Source of the DNA: Actinomadura pelletieri DSM 43383
Lineage (GTDB): Bacteria; Actinomycetota; Actinomycetes; Streptosporangiales; Streptosporangiaceae
Direction of reading: 5' to 3'
Length of the DNA: 64,000 nucleotides
NCBI RefSeq assembly: GCF_003634705.1
Contig: NZ_RBWU01000006.1
Span: forward strand, 589,490-653,489
The first letter of the stretch is position 1. Each line of letters starts with the position of its first letter. Shown piece by piece: positions 7,852 through 16,604 of the stretch. The notes under the pieces were generated by a model. It was not told where the DNA came from. It made no database searches and saw only the letters and a program-made list of their open reading frames with translations. Position numbers and translations under genes: made by a program.

Positions 7852-8340
7852 ATGACCTCGATGGCCCCTTCCCGTACGAGCCCCGACCTGTCGTTCCTTC
7901 TCGACCGCACCGGTTTCGTGCTGCGAAGCCGTATGACGGCGGCGCTCGCCGAGATCGGGCTGACGCCGCGCATGCACTGCGTCCTCGTGCACGCCCTGGA
8001 GGAAGAGCGCACCCAAATCCAGCTCGCCGAGATAGGCGACATGGACAAGACGACGATGGTCGTCACGGTGGACGCCCTGGAGAAGGCCGGTCTCGCCGAG
8101 CGCCGCCCGTCGTCCACGGACCGGCGTGCCCGGGTCATCGCGGTCACCGAGGAGGGCGCGCGGGTCGCGGCACGGAGCCAGGAGATCGTGGACGGCGTTC
8201 ACGAGGCCGCCCTCGGCTCGCTTCCGGAGGCCGATCGGGAGGTGTTCCTGCGCGCGCTGAACGCCTTGGTCGCCGGGCATCTGGCCGTTCCGTCCGAGAG
8301 TCCGCAGCCGGTGCGGCGGCCGCGCCAGCGCGCCAAGTAG
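7852..8340 (+). CDS. MarR family transcriptional regulator
   Basis: This is a 162-residue MarR protein. The reader helix region is IQLAEIGDMDKTTMVVTVDALEKAGL, followed by the wing AERRPSSTDRRARVIAVT. DLSFLLDRTGFVLRSRMTAAL forms the N-terminal dimer helix. It is separated by 72 bases from the downstream DHA2-type pump gene on the same strand. MarR/MFS pairs commonly form a repressor-efflux unit induced by the exported drug. A TTGACA lies just before the start (7836-7841). The inducer is unknown. Confidence 0.87.
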   Translation: MTSMAPSRTSPDLSFLLDRTGFVLRSRMTAALAEIGLTPRMHCVLVHALEEERTQIQLAEIGDMDKTTMVVTVDALEKAGLAERRPSSTDRRARVIAVTEEGARVAARSQEIVDGVHEAALGSLPEADREVFLRALNALVAGHLAVPSESPQPVRRPRQRAK

Positions 8341-8412
8341 GTCCAACAAGGATCGTCTGTAACGAAACTATCTGCTACGGTCTCTCCTGTGTTCTCGAAC
8401 CAGGAGTTGGCC

Positions 8413-9903
8413 ATGCCTTCCCACGCGTCCTCCCGATCGCTCTCCTTCCTGCGCTCGCGCTGGGCGGCCCTCGGCGTGCTGTCCACCACGATGCTGATGA
8501 CGATCCTGGACGGCTCGATCGTCACCGTCGCCGCGCCCGCCATCCGGGACGACCTCGGCTTCTCACCCGCCGGACTCAGCTGGATCATGAACGCCTACCT
8601 GATCCCGCTCGGCGGCCTGCTGCTCCTCGCCGGACGGCTCGGCGACCTGATCGGCCGCCGCACGCTCTTCCTCACCGGAAACGCGGTGTTCACGGCGGCG
8701 TCGGTGCTGGCGGGCGCCGCCACCTCGTCCGGTGTGCTGATCGCGGCGCGGTTCCTCCAGGGCGTCGGCAGCGCGCTCGCCTCCGCCGTCGTCCTCGGCA
8801 TCCTCGTCACGCTGTTCACCGATCCCCGTGAACGCACCATGGCCATCGGGATCTTCAGCTTCACCGGTGCCGCGGGCGCGTCCATCGGGCAGGTGCTCGG
8901 CGGGGTGCTCACCGACGCGCTGAACTGGCACTGGATCTTCCTGGTCAACCTGCCGATCGGACTCGCCACGATCCTGCTGGCCCTTCCGGCGCTGCCCCGC
9001 GACCGTGGTCTCGGCCTCGCCGCGGGCGCCGACGTCGCCGGTGCGCTGCTCGTCACGTCCGGGCTGGTGCTCGGCATCTACACGATCGTCAAGGTGGAGC
9101 GGTACGAGTGGCTGTCCGCGCACACCCTCGGTCTCGGCGCGGTGTCGCTCGCCCTCCTCGCGGGTTTCGTCGTCCGGCAGGCCCGCGCCGCGACGCCGCT
9201 GATGCCGCTGCGGATCCTGCGGTCCCGCAACGTGTCCGGCGCCTACGTCGTCCAGCTGCTGACCCTGTCGGCGATGTTCGCGTTCCAGGTCATCGTCGCC
9301 CTGTACATGCAGGGGGTCCTCGGGTACGGCGCGCTCGACACGGGTCTGGCGATGCTCCCGGCGGCCGTGATGATCGGCGTGGTGTCGTTGCTGGTGTCCC
9401 CGCGGATGTCGAACCGATTCGGTGAGCGTGCCGTGCTGATCACCGGACTCGTGCTTCTGGTCGTCGCGATGGGGTGGCTCACGACCGTCCCGGCGCGGGC
9501 CGACTACGTCACCGACCTGCTGCCGGCGTTCGTGCTGATCGCCGGGGCCGGGCTCGTGCTGCCGTCGCTGACCGGGCTCGGCATGTCCAGCGCCCGTCCG
9601 GACGACGCGGGCGTCGCGTCGGGGCTGTTCAACACCGTCCAGCAGGTCGGTATGGCGCTCGGAGTCGCGGTCCTGACCACGCTCGCCGCGTCCCGCACCG
9701 AGAACCTCCGCGCGGCCGGGCGCGACGAGGCCACCGCGCTCACCGGCGGCTACCACCTGGCGTTCGGCGTCTCCGCGGCCCTGCTGGTCGCCGCGCTCGC
9801 CGTGTCGATCCTCGTGCTGCGCCGCCCGCGTCCCGTGGCGTCCGAGACGCCGCGTCCGATCAGTGCGGAAGGACGAGCAGAAGCAGTGGAAGACCGGCGA
9901 TGA
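8413..9903 (+). CDS. MFS drug exporter, DHA2 (EmrB/QacA) family, 14 membrane spans
   Basis: The 496-residue membrane protein has the proton-antiporter features of the DHA2 family. ILDGSIVTVAAPAIRDDLGFS begins helix 1, GRLGDLIGRRTLF is the cytoplasmic loop motif A, and IGQVLGGVLTDALNWHWIFLVNLPIG is motif C plus the WRWIF-like element. The ATG at 8413 is chosen because AGGAG lies 7 bases upstream; a GTG at 8389 in frame would add eight residues. Substrate probably includes lipophilic cations or antibiotics. It follows a marR gene and its 3' end overlaps the convergent M56 peptidase gene by 44 bases. Confidence 0.88.
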   Translation: MPSHASSRSLSFLRSRWAALGVLSTTMLMTILDGSIVTVAAPAIRDDLGFSPAGLSWIMNAYLIPLGGLLLLAGRLGDLIGRRTLFLTGNAVFTAASVLAGAATSSGVLIAARFLQGVGSALASAVVLGILVTLFTDPRERTMAIGIFSFTGAAGASIGQVLGGVLTDALNWHWIFLVNLPIGLATILLALPALPRDRGLGLAAGADVAGALLVTSGLVLGIYTIVKVERYEWLSAHTLGLGAVSLALLAGFVVRQARAATPLMPLRILRSRNVSGAYVVQLLTLSAMFAFQVIVALYMQGVLGYGALDTGLAMLPAAVMIGVVSLLVSPRMSNRFGERAVLITGLVLLVVAMGWLTTVPARADYVTDLLPAFVLIAGAGLVLPSLTGLGMSSARPDDAGVASGLFNTVQQVGMALGVAVLTTLAASRTENLRAAGRDEATALTGGYHLAFGVSAALLVAALAVSILVLRRPRPVASETPRPISAEGRAEAVEDRR

Positions 9904-10768
9904 CGGGAACGGCGACGGTGGCGGCGGCGCGGGCCTTGCGGGGGAGGGGCTGCGGCTCCAGCAGGCGGTTCACCCGCGCCATCACCGGGATGTTCCCGTG
10001 CGAGGCGACACCGAGCGTGCCGGACGGCGCCGCGGCGGGACGGGCGGCGGCGAACCGCAGCAGCGCCGTCGCCAGCTCCCGTGGTGGACGGCCGTGCCTG
10101 GCCCGGTCGTCGGCGGCCATCTCGATCAGCAGCTCCACCGCGTCCAGGCACCGTCCGACCAGCCTGAACTGGGGGAACACCTGCCGCAGCGACGCGAACG
10201 GCAGCAGCACCAGATCGTGCCGTTCGCGGGCGTGAGCGCGTTCGTGCGCGAGGACCGCGGCCAGTTCCCGCTGGTCGAGCAGCTCCATCGTGCCGGCGCT
10301 GACCACGACCTTCGACCGGCGGACGCCGGGAACGCAGTACGCGGCGGCGCCGGGATGGTCGAGGACGAGCGTGCCGGGGACGGCCGAGTCGTGCCGCGAC
10401 ACCAGCGCGAGCAACGCCCGGTGCCGCCGCCGCGCCCGCAGGACCTGGACGATCGCGTACATCAGCATGACCACCAGCACGCCGGTGAGGCTGATCGCCG
10501 CGAGCAGCGCCGCGACCTGCGGGGCCCCGAGCCGGGCCGCCTGGTCGGCGTACAGGCCGGGCAGCCCGCCGAGCACGCCCCTCCCGTACGGCAGCAGCGC
10601 CAGGCCGAGCAGCGCGCCGATCGTGGCGACGCCCCAGCAGAGCCCGAGGGCCTGCCAGAGCGCGATGGCGAGGCGCGGTGTGCGCCACGTCCATCGGGCC
10701 TGGGCCAGCCAGTGCGCCCCGCCGACGGTCCCCAGTGAGATCAATGCGAGCAGGGCGGTACCGGTCAT
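9860..10768 (-). CDS. M56 family (BlaR1/MecR1-like) membrane metallopeptidase
   Basis: The 302-residue membrane protein has hydrophobic segments near residues 1-18, 35-60, 85-110 and 270-300. A zinc-protease motif, AAVLAHERAHARERHDL, contains HExxH as HERAH, followed by a downstream acidic segment (LIEMAADDRARH) that supplies the third ligand. Unlike BlaR1 it has no C-terminal penicillin-binding sensor, as is usual for actinomycete members. It overlaps the BlaI-type repressor gene by four bases, so the two are coupled. Known systems cleave the repressor after sensing envelope stress or beta-lactam. No beta-lactamase is visible nearby. Confidence 0.87.
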   Translation of the reverse strand: MTGTALLALISLGTVGGAHWLAQARWTWRTPRLAIALWQALGLCWGVATIGALLGLALLPYGRGVLGGLPGLYADQAARLGAPQVAALLAAISLTGVLVVMLMYAIVQVLRARRRHRALLALVSRHDSAVPGTLVLDHPGAAAYCVPGVRRSKVVVSAGTMELLDQRELAAVLAHERAHARERHDLVLLPFASLRQVFPQFRLVGRCLDAVELLIEMAADDRARHGRPPRELATALLRFAAARPAAAPSGTLGVASHGNIPVMARVNRLLEPQPLPRKARAAATVAVPVIAGLPLLLLVLPH

Positions 10769-11148
10769 GCCGGAGGTTCCTTACTGGTGAGGCCCGCGAG
10801 GGCCTCCCGGATCACGTCGATCTCGTCCTCGGACACGGACCGGACGAAGTGGACGAGCGCCGCGTCCCGGTCGCCCGTCTCGTTCAGCGCGCCGAGCATC
10901 AGCTCGGTGACATAGCCCTCCCGGCTGGCGACCGGCCGATACCGCCACGCGCGGCCGTCCCGCTCCCGCTCCAGGAAGCCCTTCTTGGCGAGCCTGTCCA
11001 GCACCGTCATCACAGTAGTGTGCGCGAGATCGCGGTCACCGGCCAGTGCGCGACTCACATCCCGGGCGGTCGCCGCGCCGTGCCCGGCGTCCTCCCGCGC
11101 CCACAGGACCTCCATGACCGTGCGTTCAAGCTCTCCCAGACCCTTCAC
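10765..11148 (-). CDS. BlaI/MecI/CopY family repressor
   Basis: From a GTG at 11148 the product is 127 residues, with the family winged-helix pattern LGELERTVMEVLW, then LAHTTVMTVLDRLAKKGFLERERDGRAWRY. The C-terminal dimerisation helices follow. A GATAAT box at 11158-11163 sits 9 bases before GTG, which suggests a leaderless transcript; an ATG at 11178 would add ten residues but lies upstream of that box. It overlaps the M56 peptidase gene and forms the expected repressor/sensor pair. The palindrome at 11190-11201 just upstream is a plausible operator. Confidence 0.87.
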   Translation of the reverse strand: MKGLGELERTVMEVLWAREDAGHGAATARDVSRALAGDRDLAHTTVMTVLDRLAKKGFLERERDGRAWRYRPVASREGYVTELMLGALNETGDRDAALVHFVRSVSEDEIDVIREALAGLTSKEPPA

Positions 11149-11186
11149 AGCTGCCAGATTATCCGACGAACACGACACTGACCACG

Positions 11187-11873
11187 TCAGGTAGTACTAC
11201 CGCCTGTAGAGGGCCGCACCAGCCCCATCTCGAACGCGATGATCACGAGATGCACCCGGTCGCGGGCGTCCAGCTTCGTCAGCAGCCGCGCGACATGCGA
11301 CTTGGCGGTCGGCACACTGATGAACAGCGTCTCGGCGATCTCCTGGTTGGACATGCCGCTGCCGACCAGCGTCAGCACCTCCCGCTCCCGTCCGGTGATG
11401 GCGTCGGTCGACCGGAAGATCGGCGCCGCTTCTCGACCGGTGACCGGACGCGCCGCGAACTCCTCGATCAGCCTCCGCGTGACGCTGGGCGCGATCAGCG
11501 CGTCCCCGCCCGCCACCACCCGGATCGCCGCCAGGATCTCTTCCAGTGCCATGTCCTTCACCAGGAACCCGCCGGCACCGGCCCGGAGCGACCCGTAGAC
11601 GTATTCGTCGTCGTCGAACGTGGTCAGCATCAGTACTCGGGCCGTGCTCGGACCGGTGCTGATCCGTCGGGTCGCTTCGATGCCGTCCATGTCGGGCATG
11701 CGGATGTCCATGACGACCACGTCCGGTCGAAGTTCCTCGGCGAGCCGGACCGCCTCCGCCCCTGTGCCGGCCTCGCCGACGACCACCAGGTCGGCGGTGT
11801 CGGCGATCAACACCCGCAACCCGGCCCGGATCAGCGGCTGGTCGTCGGCCAGGAGGACCCGAACCGTCATCAC
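11187..11873 (-). CDS. NarL/FixJ-type response regulator
   Basis: The 228-residue response regulator has a receiver domain (residues 1-125) with the acidic pair D10/D11, phosphoacceptor D56 in VVVMDIRMPDMDG, and Lys in FLVKDMALEE. A LuxR-type helix-turn-helix occupies the C-terminus (ITGREREVLTLVGSGMSNQE, then IAETLFISVPTAKSHVARLL). Start codons at 11873 and 11870 are tandem ATGs. The first overlaps the stop of the kinase gene, so kinase and regulator are translated together. Target genes are not evident. Confidence 0.9.
   Translation of the reverse strand: MMTVRVLLADDQPLIRAGLRVLIADTADLVVVGEAGTGAEAVRLAEELRPDVVVMDIRMPDMDGIEATRRISTGPSTARVLMLTTFDDDEYVYGSLRAGAGGFLVKDMALEEILAAIRVVAGGDALIAPSVTRRLIEEFAARPVTGREAAPIFRSTDAITGREREVLTLVGSGMSNQEIAETLFISVPTAKSHVARLLTKLDARDRVHLVIIAFEMGLVRPSTGGSTT
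11190..11201. promoter_or_regulatory. candidate BlaI-type operator palindrome
   Basis: GGTAGTACTACC is a perfect 12-base palindrome. It is rich in the TAGTA/TACTA half-sites used by BlaI-type repressors. It overlaps the last codons of the adjacent response regulator gene and lies about 40 bases before the repressor start. Confidence 0.5.
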
Positions 11874-13036
11874 GCCGGCCGGACGGACGATGCGGCGGTG
11901 GTCGCGGCGCCGTCGGGGAGCCGCGCCGTCACGCGGAAACCGCCGTCCGGACGCGGCCCGGCGGTGAGTTCCCCGCCGAGCAGATCGGCCCGTTCACGCA
12001 TGCCCGCGATGCCGAACCCGGTGCCGGCCACGCCGCCGCGGCCGTCGTCGTCGACCTCGATGACCAGCTCACCGTCCCGGTGGTCGACCGTCACCCGGCA
12101 GTGGTCCGTGCCCGCGTGCCGGATGACGTTCGTGACGGCCTCCTGGACGATCCGGTACGCCGACAGGTCGACGTCCGGCGGTAGGGGTCTCCGCTCGCCC
12201 CGCCGGACGATCTCGACCCGGACCCCCGCGTCCCGGGCCGACTCGGCGAGCCGGTCGAGGTCGTCCAGTCCGGGTGTGGGGCCGAGCGGTGCGGTGCCCG
12301 GTTCGTCCTTGCGCAGCGCGGTGAGCATGCGGCGCAGCCCGGACAGGGTCTCCCGGCTCGTGGACTCGATGGCGTCCAGGGCGTTGCGCGCCTCGTCCGG
12401 CTGGCTGGTGATGACCCGTCCACCCACGCCCGCCTGGATCGCGATGATGCCGATGCTGTGCGCGACCATGTCATGGAGTTCGCGGGCGATCCGGAGCCGC
12501 TCGGCGGACACCGCCCGCGCCAGCGCCTGTTCGCGCAGCGTCTCGGCGTGCGCCCGCCGCACCCGGACCGAGTTGCCGACCAGCCAGGTGACCGCCATGG
12601 CCAGGATGGGCAGGGCCATGACGAGGACGTCGCGCGGTACCAGGAAGGTGATGTACGACGAGGTCTGGACGGTCAGCGTCCCGGCGGCGACCGGCAGTGA
12701 CACGCGGGGCCGCCTGGTCGCGGCGACATAGGCGACCCCGACATCGGTGACGAGGACCTGGACGATCGCGACGCCCCCGGAGGGCCAGGTGCTCAGCGCG
12801 GCGGTCCAGGCGAACAGGAGGAGGCCGAGGGCGGGCAGCGGACGCCGCCACAGCAGCGCAACGACCAGGACCGTGAGCCCGGCGGACACGAGAACGTCCG
12901 GGCCGAAGAAGCCGGAATGCCCGGCGTCCACCGCGACGAACAGCACGAAGGGATAGAGGACGGCCGCCGACCAGGCCAGCAGCGTGCCCATGACCCGGCT
13001 CACCTGGCGTACTCGGCTCCACGGCATGACGAACAT
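11870..13036 (-). CDS. sensor histidine kinase, HisKA_3 type
   Basis: From ATG 13036 the product is 388 residues. The first 150 form several membrane helices (for example ALGLLLFAWTAALSTW), followed by a cytoplasmic helix and the dimerisation/phosphoacceptor site ELHDMVAHSIGIIAIQAGVG. The ATPase domain carries N-box VQEAVTNVIRHAG and G-box DDGRGGVAGTGFGIAGMRERAD. It lacks an extracellular sensor loop, as in the actinomycete DesK-like group. An in-frame start at 13069 adds Arg-rich residues and is less likely. It partners with the NarL-type regulator immediately downstream. Confidence 0.88.
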   Translation of the reverse strand: MFVMPWSRVRQVSRVMGTLLAWSAAVLYPFVLFVAVDAGHSGFFGPDVLVSAGLTVLVVALLWRRPLPALGLLLFAWTAALSTWPSGGVAIVQVLVTDVGVAYVAATRRPRVSLPVAAGTLTVQTSSYITFLVPRDVLVMALPILAMAVTWLVGNSVRVRRAHAETLREQALARAVSAERLRIARELHDMVAHSIGIIAIQAGVGGRVITSQPDEARNALDAIESTSRETLSGLRRMLTALRKDEPGTAPLGPTPGLDDLDRLAESARDAGVRVEIVRRGERRPLPPDVDLSAYRIVQEAVTNVIRHAGTDHCRVTVDHRDGELVIEVDDDGRGGVAGTGFGIAGMRERADLLGGELTAGPRPDGGFRVTARLPDGAATTAASSVRPA

Positions 13037-13169
13037 GCGCCGATCGTAACGACGGCTCCGTATCCGCACATTGACCTACGGGACTAATCCCCGGGGCTAA
13101 TACGTTCGGCGGAAATCCATTCGGCGGCACGACGCTCGGCACCCGTGATCGTTGCCACCGTTTTGTCGT

Positions 13170-14393
13170 ATGAAACGTTGGCTGACGCTGCTTCTCGTAA
13201 TCGAATTCCTGGGAATCGTGGTCTTCTCGGTCACCTACGACTCATTGGACTTTCGCATCTACTGGTTGGGCGGCCACGCCATTGCGGACGACGCGCGCCT
13301 GTACAAGGAGCAGCTGGCCGCCCACTGGTACACCAACACACCCTTCATGGCCGCGCTGTTCGTCCCCGTCGCGGCCCTGCCGCTCACGCTCGCGCGAGTC
13401 CTCTGGCAGATCGCCTCACTGTCGGCATTCGTCTGGGCGTGCGCGACGACGGTGCGACTGGCCGGTCGCCAGGTGTCCCTGAAGGTGGTCGTGGTGTTCG
13501 GTCTCCTTCTGGCGCCGGTGTGGCACACCTTCTTCCAGGGGCAGGTCAACCTGTTCCTGCTCGCCCTCATCGTCGCCGACATGCATCGCGTCGCCCAGGG
13601 CCGTCCCGCCGGAATCGGCATCGGCATCGCCACCGCGATCAAGCTGACACCGGCCATCTTCGTCGTCCTGCTCTTTGTGACGAGACGAACCAGAGACGCC
13701 CTCACCGCCACGGGAACCTTCGCGATCTGCACTCTGCTCGCTTACGCGATCGCGCCGGACGCGTCCCGGCTCTATTGGCTGCACACCTTCTATGACACGT
13801 CCCGCGTGGGCGTCCCGTACATCAGTAACCAGTCCCCCTACGGCATGCTGACCCGCGTCCTGCGAAGAACCGCCGAAGTCGGCGACTGGTACACCGCCAT
13901 TCCACCGGCCATCGGCCTTACCGGGCTCACGATCGCATTTCTCTGGGCGCGGCGCGGCGACTGGCTGGCCGCCACCGCGGTCACGGGCGTCACCGGACTC
14001 CTGGTCTCACCCATTTCCTGGGCACATCACTGGGTGTGGATTCTCCCGGCCCTGGCGGTACTCGTTCGTAACGACGACCGCGTCATCGCCGCGTGCGCCT
14101 ACGTGCTCTTCGTCCTGCGGCCCATGTGGTGGACGCCGCACAACGGCCACCCTCTCCAGTACGGCTTCCACCCGCTCATCACCCCGGTAGCCAACTGCTA
14201 CCTGCTCGCGGGCGTCTTCTTCCTGACCCTCATGGCCGTCCGGCTCCGCCATGATCCACCCGTGGACCCCGGTCGGGTCTCCGACGAGGCGCGGGTCGCG
14301 AGCCGGCCTTCGCCGACGGGACGCTCCGCCCTGGACGGAGTCACCCACACCGCTACCCACGGTGATCATTCCCGCCTTGAGAAGCGGATATAA
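13170..14393 (+). CDS. GT87/DUF2029-type membrane glycosyltransferase
   Basis: The 407-residue polytopic protein has about 10 hydrophobic segments. Near the N-terminus it carries the DFRIYW motif (SLDFRIYWLGGHAI), in which the acidic residue after the first membrane helix is the proposed catalytic Asp of C-type polyprenyl-phosphate mannose/arabinose transferases. SPISWAHHWVWILPAL near residue 290 is another family hallmark. Such enzymes act on the outer membrane face to extend lipoglycans or cell wall glycans. I chose ATG 13170 over a TTG at 13152. GC is slightly lower than in the neighbours. It has no operon partner. Confidence 0.8.
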   Translation: MKRWLTLLLVIEFLGIVVFSVTYDSLDFRIYWLGGHAIADDARLYKEQLAAHWYTNTPFMAALFVPVAALPLTLARVLWQIASLSAFVWACATTVRLAGRQVSLKVVVVFGLLLAPVWHTFFQGQVNLFLLALIVADMHRVAQGRPAGIGIGIATAIKLTPAIFVVLLFVTRRTRDALTATGTFAICTLLAYAIAPDASRLYWLHTFYDTSRVGVPYISNQSPYGMLTRVLRRTAEVGDWYTAIPPAIGLTGLTIAFLWARRGDWLAATAVTGVTGLLVSPISWAHHWVWILPALAVLVRNDDRVIAACAYVLFVLRPMWWTPHNGHPLQYGFHPLITPVANCYLLAGVFFLTLMAVRLRHDPPVDPGRVSDEARVASRPSPTGRSALDGVTHTATHGDHSRLEKRI

Positions 14394-14436
14394 CAGGACG
14401 CTCGTGACGTTGCACAGCAAACCTTCGTCCCAGGAG

Positions 14437-14464
14437 TACACACTGAAGGGGCTTCGAGTGTGTA
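14437..14464. promoter_or_regulatory. operator-like inverted repeat before the RHH/PIN pair
   Basis: TACACACT (14437-14444) and AGTGTGTA (14457-14464) are perfect 8-base arms. The spacer itself contains GAAG and CTTC arms, so nearly the whole 28 bases is symmetric. It ends 10 bases before the antitoxin-like start codon and covers the promoter region, as expected for autoregulation by a ribbon-helix-helix protein. Confidence 0.75.
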
Positions 14465-14474
14465 TTGTGGGCGC

Positions 14475-14714
14475 ATGGCGAGAATCAACATCACGCTCCC
14501 GGACGAGCTTGCCGCCACCCTTCAGGGGCTCGCCGAGGACAAGAAGATCGCCTCGGTGTCCGGGTTCCTCGCGGACGGGGCCAGGCTCAAGCTCGCCTTC
14601 CTGCGTGACGCGTCCACGATCGACGACCTGTTCGGCCCGCCGAGCCCCGACGAGCAGGCCATGGTCGACCGGCTGGTCGAAAACGGGGAACCGAACCGCC
14701 GGGACGTCGCATGA
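14475..14714 (+). CDS. ribbon-helix-helix antitoxin-like protein
   Basis: The 79-residue protein begins MARINITLPDELAATLQGLA, the short strand plus helix A of a ribbon-helix-helix DNA-binding fold. The acidic C-terminal half (TIDDLFGPPSPDEQAMVDRL) is the typical disordered toxin-binding tail. It overlaps the downstream PIN-like gene by four bases (ATGA). A 28-base palindrome lies directly upstream. I start at ATG 14475 because the RHH strand begins there; the GTG/TTG codons upstream lie inside the palindrome. Confidence 0.82.
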   Translation: MARINITLPDELAATLQGLAEDKKIASVSGFLADGARLKLAFLRDASTIDDLFGPPSPDEQAMVDRLVENGEPNRRDVA

Positions 14715-15100
14715 TCACCGGTCACGTCTTCGACGCGACCGCACTCCTCGACCTCGCCACCGGAAAGACGATCTATGTGCGCGCCCGGCTGCGCGCCTCC
14801 ATCGCCCAGCACGCCACGATCGTCATCCCCGCCACCGCCCTCGCCCGCGCCTGGCAGATCGTCCCCGACCACGGGCGCACCGTCCTGGAACGCCTGCCGC
14901 GCATGCAGGTCGTCCATGTGGACGACCTGGACGACGTGATCGCGCAGCAGACCGGCCTGCTGGTCACCGCGATCCCGAACCTCGGCATGGACGCCGCCCA
15001 GGCCGCCTGGTCGGCCCGCTGGCGGCGCTGGCCGCTGATCACCGCCAAGCCCCGCATCTACGCGGACGTCCCGGGCCTGCGCGTCGAACAGATCCCGTAA
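14711..15100 (+). CDS. PIN-like domain toxin candidate (VapC-like, divergent)
   Basis: The 129-residue protein starts with VFDATALLDLATGK, matching the first strand and Asp of PIN RNases, and ends with the strand-like WPLITAKPRIYADVPGLRVEQI, similar to the last PIN strands. Between them the usual Glu and Asp ligands are weakly conserved (D97 in LGMDAAQAAW may be one), and the Asp expected after the penultimate strand is Lys-Pro here. It may therefore be a divergent RNase or have lost activity. Its ATG overlaps the antitoxin stop. The unit looks like a type II toxin-antitoxin module. Confidence 0.65.
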   Translation: MITGHVFDATALLDLATGKTIYVRARLRASIAQHATIVIPATALARAWQIVPDHGRTVLERLPRMQVVHVDDLDDVIAQQTGLLVTAIPNLGMDAAQAAWSARWRRWPLITAKPRIYADVPGLRVEQIP

Positions 15101-15527
15101 CACCCCCCGGTCCTGGACGGGGGCCGGGTGGTTGAGCGTGGCGGGCGCGAAACCTGCCGGCGGTACCGGGAGGGTGGAACGTGCTCTGTCGGTGTCGTGT
15201 GAACCGACGGTCGTCGTGGCCAGGATGTGCTGGAGATCGATGCCGTGCAGGGCGATGTTGCACGCCGGTGACACCTACGCCGCCGACCTGAACGCCCGGT
15301 CGGCCGACCCACCACCCCCACGCGGCCGTCCTACACCTCGTCGGCGGCACTCCACGCCGCTGCTGTTGCCGCTCCGTGGCGGTCACTGACCGGCACGAGC
15401 CGCGGCGCCTCGGTCAGCGCCCATGACGCTCTCACCTGGCGCCGCCGGCGGCCGAGCGGCCCAAGTCGAACGGATGCCGAGGCGCCGACCGGTGCGCTGT
15501 CGGCAACGGCGTCCCGCCACCCGGCCC
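15101..15527. other. gene-free stretch before the phoU fragment
   Basis: About 430 bases with no frame that has convincing codon structure, a ribosome site or a recognisable protein. Candidate frames on both strands are Arg/Pro/His-rich shadows. A small hairpin, CCCCCCGGTCCTGGACGGGGG-like, right after the PIN-like gene could terminate it. Confidence 0.5.
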
Positions 15528-15670
15528 GCCTGGTCAGGCGGGGTCGTTGATTTCTTCTGCGCGTTGGCCTGTCACGAGGTAGACGACGTTTTCCGCCACG
15601 TGGACGGCGTGGTCGGCGAAGCGCTCGAAGTAGCGGCCCGCGAGGGGGACGTCGAGGGCCGGTTCCATGC
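15528..15670 (-). pseudogene. duplicated 3' end of phoU
   Basis: These 143 bases repeat 15708-15850, the last codons of phoU plus a few bases after the stop, at an offset of exactly 180. The translated end, LAGRYFERFADHAVHVAENV and onward to EINDPA, is the same. The few differences cluster at the truncated upstream end (ALDVPLAGR here, AVDISLAGR in the intact gene). There is no start codon or upstream PhoU sequence. It is a tail-only copy left by a duplication or recombination event. Confidence 0.9.
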
Positions 15671-15713
15671 TGGTGCGTTGTCGGGAGGGGCGTCCTGCGG
15701 GCCGGTCGCCTGG

Positions 15714-16376
15714 TCAGGCGGGGTCGTTGATTTCTTCTGCGCGTTGGCCTGTCACGAGGTAGACGACGTTTTCCGCCACGTGGACGGCGTGGTCGGCGAA
15801 GCGCTCGAAGTAGCGGCCCGCGAGGGAGATGTCGACGGCCGGTTCCACGCCGTGCTTCCAGCGGGGTGACAGCATCAGGTCGAACAGGCGCCGGTGCAGG
15901 CGGTCCATCTGGTCGTCGTCGGCGTCGAGTTCGAGGCCCATCTCGACGTCCTGGGACGCGATCACGCTGCCCGTCTTCGCGATCATTCGTTCGGCGATCT
16001 GGCCCATCTCCAGGACGGTGGCCTGAAGTTCCGGCGGCACGGCCGACTCGGGGTGGCGGCGGCGCGCGGTCTTGGCGATGTGGACGGCGAGGTCGCCCAT
16101 GCGCTCCAGGTCACCGCTCATCCGCAGCGCCGTGATCAGGGTGCGCAGGTCTCCCGCGACGGGCTGCTGGCGCGCCATCAGATCGAACACGGTCTCCTCG
16201 ATCTCCGCGTCGATCTTGTTGACCTGCTCGTCGCCGCTGATCACGTCCTCGGACAGGCGCAGATCGGCGTCCAGCAGCGCCGTGACCGCGCGGGCCATCG
16301 CGGAACGGACGAGCCGGGTCATCTCCACGAGCCGGTCGGAGAGGGAGTCGAGTTCCTCGTGGTACGCGTCGCGCAA
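15714..16376 (-). CDS. phoU: phosphate transport system regulator PhoU
   Basis: From a TTG at 16376, with AGAAGGAA 8 bases upstream, the product is 220 residues, the usual PhoU length. It consists of two three-helix repeats. The metal-binding ExxxD motifs are visible as EQVNKIDAEIEE in repeat 1 and DDDQMDRLHRRLFD in repeat 2. PhoU restrains the phosphate sensor kinase when phosphate is plentiful. The gene is divergent from senX3 across 228 bases, the standard actinomycete arrangement. Its last codons are duplicated 180 bases downstream. Confidence 0.92.
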   Translation of the reverse strand: MRDAYHEELDSLSDRLVEMTRLVRSAMARAVTALLDADLRLSEDVISGDEQVNKIDAEIEETVFDLMARQQPVAGDLRTLITALRMSGDLERMGDLAVHIAKTARRRHPESAVPPELQATVLEMGQIAERMIAKTGSVIASQDVEMGLELDADDDQMDRLHRRLFDLMLSPRWKHGVEPAVDISLAGRYFERFADHAVHVAENVVYLVTGQRAEEINDPA

Positions 16377-16604
16377 TTTCGGGGTTCCTTCTGTGCGGGG
16401 CACCGGGCAGCCGCCTGCCGGGAAGTGGTGCAAATCGGGGTGAATCGGGCGAAGTTCGGGGTGTTCGGGCGGACTCGCCCACGCCACAGCCTGCCTGCCC
16501 GCCGTGAACGTGTCCGAGAAACAAGGTGAACTTTCAGGGAACGAGATCCCCATGACCTGCGCGATGGTGTGGACCTGCGCCGCGAGCCGCTTACGATCCG
16601 TGGT

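Noticed and set aside
8389..8412. GTG start eight codons upstream for the DHA2 pump
   Set aside because: AGGAG lies inside that extension and at the right distance for ATG 8413, so the ATG is favoured.
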